Shown here piece after piece: positions 62,505 to 64,000 of a stretch of 64,000 nucleotides of DNA. The notes beneath the pieces were generated by a model. That model did not search any database. It saw nothing but the letters and a program-made list of their open reading frames with translations, and was not told the DNA's origin. Origin of the DNA: Hymenobacter psychrotolerans DSM 18569 (GTDB taxonomy: Bacteria; Bacteroidota; Bacteroidia; Cytophagales; Hymenobacteraceae); the NCBI RefSeq assembly GCF_900142395.1, contig NZ_FRAS01000018.1:1-64000 (forward strand). The letters run 5' to 3'. Numbering within the stretch: position 1 is the stretch's first letter; each line of letters opens with the position of its first letter. The position numbers were made by a program, and so were the translations under genes.

Positions 62505-63353
62505 CTACTGCCTAGGGTTTAGAGCGGCATCCGGCGGCCCCCAGCTATCAATGCCCGGCCGCCAGCGGTAGTAAGAGCGGCCATCATAGGTGAAAGCACA
62601 CACGCAGTCCGCCTTCACCGGCCAGCCCGGAAACAGCTGCTGATACATAGCTACCTGTTCATTCAGCGAGTGAAATGGAATCGGGTGGTGCCCATGCCAC
62701 CGCACTAGCACGTTCACGAGTGGGTCGTGCAAGGGCGGGCGCCAGCCGTCATAGATGTACTCCGCCAGCAGATGATACCGAAATCCAATGCCTACCAGCC
62801 GCTCGGTCATGTAGGATCGGGGCAGCACGTTTGCCAGTGCTAAGAACCGGTCGTGCTGGTTTGGTGGCACCTGCCGAACTGCCTGGACCACCTGCTGATA
62901 CTGCCATTCGCCCCACGCCACCACCGGCAAGGCTGTCAACATGCCCGCCGCTACCACTGCCCGCGCACCCGGCAGCGGGCTTCGCCGCGCTCTATGTACT
63001 ATCTGGGCGGCAAAAAACACGGGCACCCAGGCGAGCAGCGGGACAAGCAGAAACCCGGTCACCAGACTAAGAATGTAGCTGCTTAGCCCAAGGAACCAGC
63101 TGCAATAAGCGCACACCAGTAGGCCCACGCCTTGCAGAAATAGCGCTGGGTAGCGCAACAGGGGCACTGGTTTCCGTAGCCAAGGCCAGCCAAGGAAAGC
63201 GCCGAGAAACCCCACTAACACCGCCGTTGCCCACGTCACGGGTTGACAAAACACCTGCAGCAACAGCAGGTTGGCTAGGTATGCCACTACGGCTAGCCCA
63301 ATATTCACCCAACGAAGCTTCTGGCTCAGCCAGTGGTATAGCCATTTTATCAT
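62505..63353 (-). CDS. Membrane protein of unknown function between nrdB and nrdA
   Basis: 282 residues. Four or five hydrophobic helices in the first 160 (INIGLAVVAYLANLLLLQVF-like, AVLVGFLGAFLGWPWL, LFLQGVGLLVCAYCSWFLGL, VTGFLLVPLLAWVPVFFAA) are followed by a soluble part with YDGWRPPLHDPLVNVLVRWH and FTYDGRSYYRWRPGI. No family recognised. It lies between the two ribonucleotide reductase genes on the same strand, but long gaps and separate terminators suggest no operon link. Confidence 0.68.
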   Translation of the reverse strand: MIKWLYHWLSQKLRWVNIGLAVVAYLANLLLLQVFCQPVTWATAVLVGFLGAFLGWPWLRKPVPLLRYPALFLQGVGLLVCAYCSWFLGLSSYILSLVTGFLLVPLLAWVPVFFAAQIVHRARRSPLPGARAVVAAGMLTALPVVAWGEWQYQQVVQAVRQVPPNQHDRFLALANVLPRSYMTERLVGIGFRYHLLAEYIYDGWRPPLHDPLVNVLVRWHGHHPIPFHSLNEQVAMYQQLFPGWPVKADCVCAFTYDGRSYYRWRPGIDSWGPPDAALNPRQ

Positions 63354-63400
63354 ACTGAATCCTAACGCACTACTCCAATCGGACTATATATGGCCACAAA

Positions 63401-63430
63401 AAAGCCCGAAGCAAGTGAGCTTCGGGCTTT
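63401..63430 (-). terminator. Intrinsic terminator of nrdB
   Basis: Perfect 12-bp stem (63401-63412 and 63419-63430) with A/T flanks, 20 bases after the nrdB stop. Confidence 0.85.
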
Positions 63431-63450
63431 CGTCTCAGGAAGTGAAATGC

Positions 63451-64000
63451 TTAAAACTCCTCGTCCAGCGAGAAGGCATTTTCGGTCCGCTCGCTCATCA
63501 CGCCGGCCTTCTGGTATTCGGCCACGCGCTTCTCGAAGAAGTTGGTTTTGCCCTGCAGCGAAATCATCTCCATGAAGTCGAAGGGGTTGGTGGCGTTGTA
63601 GATGGGGCTATAGCCCAGGCTCACCAGCAGGCGGTCGGCCACAAACTCAATGTACTGGCTCATGGTTTTGGCGTTCATGCCGATGAGGTTCACGGGCAGC
63701 GCATCGGTCACAAACTCCTGCTCAATCTGCACCGCGTCCTTGATGATGTCGTGCACGCGGCTCTCGGGCAGCTTATTTTGCAGGTGCTTTTCGTAGAGCA
63801 GGCAGGCGAAGTCGCAGTGCAGGCCTTCGTCGCGGGAAATCAGCTCGTTGGAGAACGTCAGGCCGGGCATCAGGCCGCGTTTCTTCAGCCAGAAGATGCT
63901 GCAGAACGAGCCTGAGAAGAAGATGCCTTCCACGGCGGCAAAAGCAATCAGGCGCTCCGTGAAGTTCTCGGAGTTGATCCACTTGATGGCCCACTCGCCC
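63451..64000 (-). CDS. nrdB: Ribonucleoside-diphosphate reductase, beta subunit, partial
   Basis: The C-terminal 180 or so residues of the class Ia small subunit, which houses the di-iron/tyrosyl radical cofactor. Visible are [40 protein letters not shown] (iron ligands) and [20 protein letters not shown], and a C-terminal tail ([10 protein letters not shown]) that docks to the alpha subunit. The gene continues beyond the window edge; the start lies outside. The pairing with nrdA is clear. Confidence 0.94.
   Translation of the reverse strand, partial: GEWAIKWINSENFTERLIAFAAVEGIFFSGSFCSIFWLKKRGLMPGLTFSNELISRDEGLHCDFACLLYEKHLQNKLPESRVHDIIKDAVQIEQEFVTDALPVNLIGMNAKTMSQYIEFVADRLLVSLGYSPIYNATNPFDFMEMISLQGKTNFFEKRVAEYQKAGVMSERTENAFSLDEEF

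Overview
The window is a GC-rich chromosomal segment of a Bacteroidota bacterium, most likely a Hymenobacter-like member of the Cytophagales. Evidence for this: type IX secretion (T9SS) cargo with C-terminal sorting domains (around 7430, 8375 and 17954), a PorP/SprF outer-membrane protein next to a GldJ-type gliding lipoprotein (15331-17695), several DUF4382/DUF4783/DUF6799-type secreted proteins, and Bacteroidota-style TAnnTTTG -7 promoter boxes in place of sigma-70 TATAAT boxes. No tRNA, rRNA, CRISPR array, complete insertion sequence or prophage was recognised. Most of the window is ordinary housekeeping DNA.

Layout. 1-7140: end of pckA, an ECF sigma factor overlapping an anti-sigma/TonB hybrid, fumC, GNAT plus diacylglycerol kinase, a lipoprotein and DinB. 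7150-10100: a MITE-like element and two T9SS cargo genes, one apparently missing its signal peptide. 10167-17700: thioredoxin-like protein, DUF4382 lipoprotein, a giant AsmA protein, then PorP-GldJ. 17954-20190: secreted T9SS protein and a frameshifted gene remnant. 20292-28970: comF, CMD-family protein, xth, FAD oxidoreductase, heme lipoprotein, prfA, beta-helix lipoprotein, YjbQ. 29063-37110: gpmI, tandem DUF4783 genes, nadC, small lipoproteins, methyltransferase, ZIP transporter. 37154-42645: cbpM-cbpA chaperone pair, rlpA, GH25 lysozyme, VF530 protein, small heat-shock protein, VOC protein. 42687-46945: GNAT, a SUKH-3 immunity-like gene, and an unusual set of acyl carrier protein, truncated HlyD-like protein and Rrf2 regulator, then pirin. 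47383-50635: old yellow enzyme and an M13 peptidase. 50863-53935: a cluster of small divergent paralogues around a BlaI-type repressor. 54022-57399: Hsp20, pectinesterase, alpha/beta hydrolase. 57640-59740: repeats, a lineage-specific unknown gene, and a low-GC HEPN-like gene. 59817-64000: nrdA, an unknown membrane protein and partial nrdB.

Most interesting material. (1) A family of about 140-residue proteins at 43349, 51877 and 53519, plus a fourth copy at 50863-51294 carrying an in-frame TAG; a BlaI-like repressor with alternating half-sites in front of it sits among them. (2) Two near-identical 18-bp dyads upstream of the Rrf2 gene and of the HlyD-like/ACP pair, which define a small regulon. 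(3) Five tandem 41-bp units, each with two dyads, just upstream of a gene of unknown function. (4) MITE-like elements with terminal inverted repeats and short target duplications. (5) -7 boxes ending only 4-5 bases before the start codons of gpmI, nadC and the 53519 gene, suggesting leaderless transcripts.
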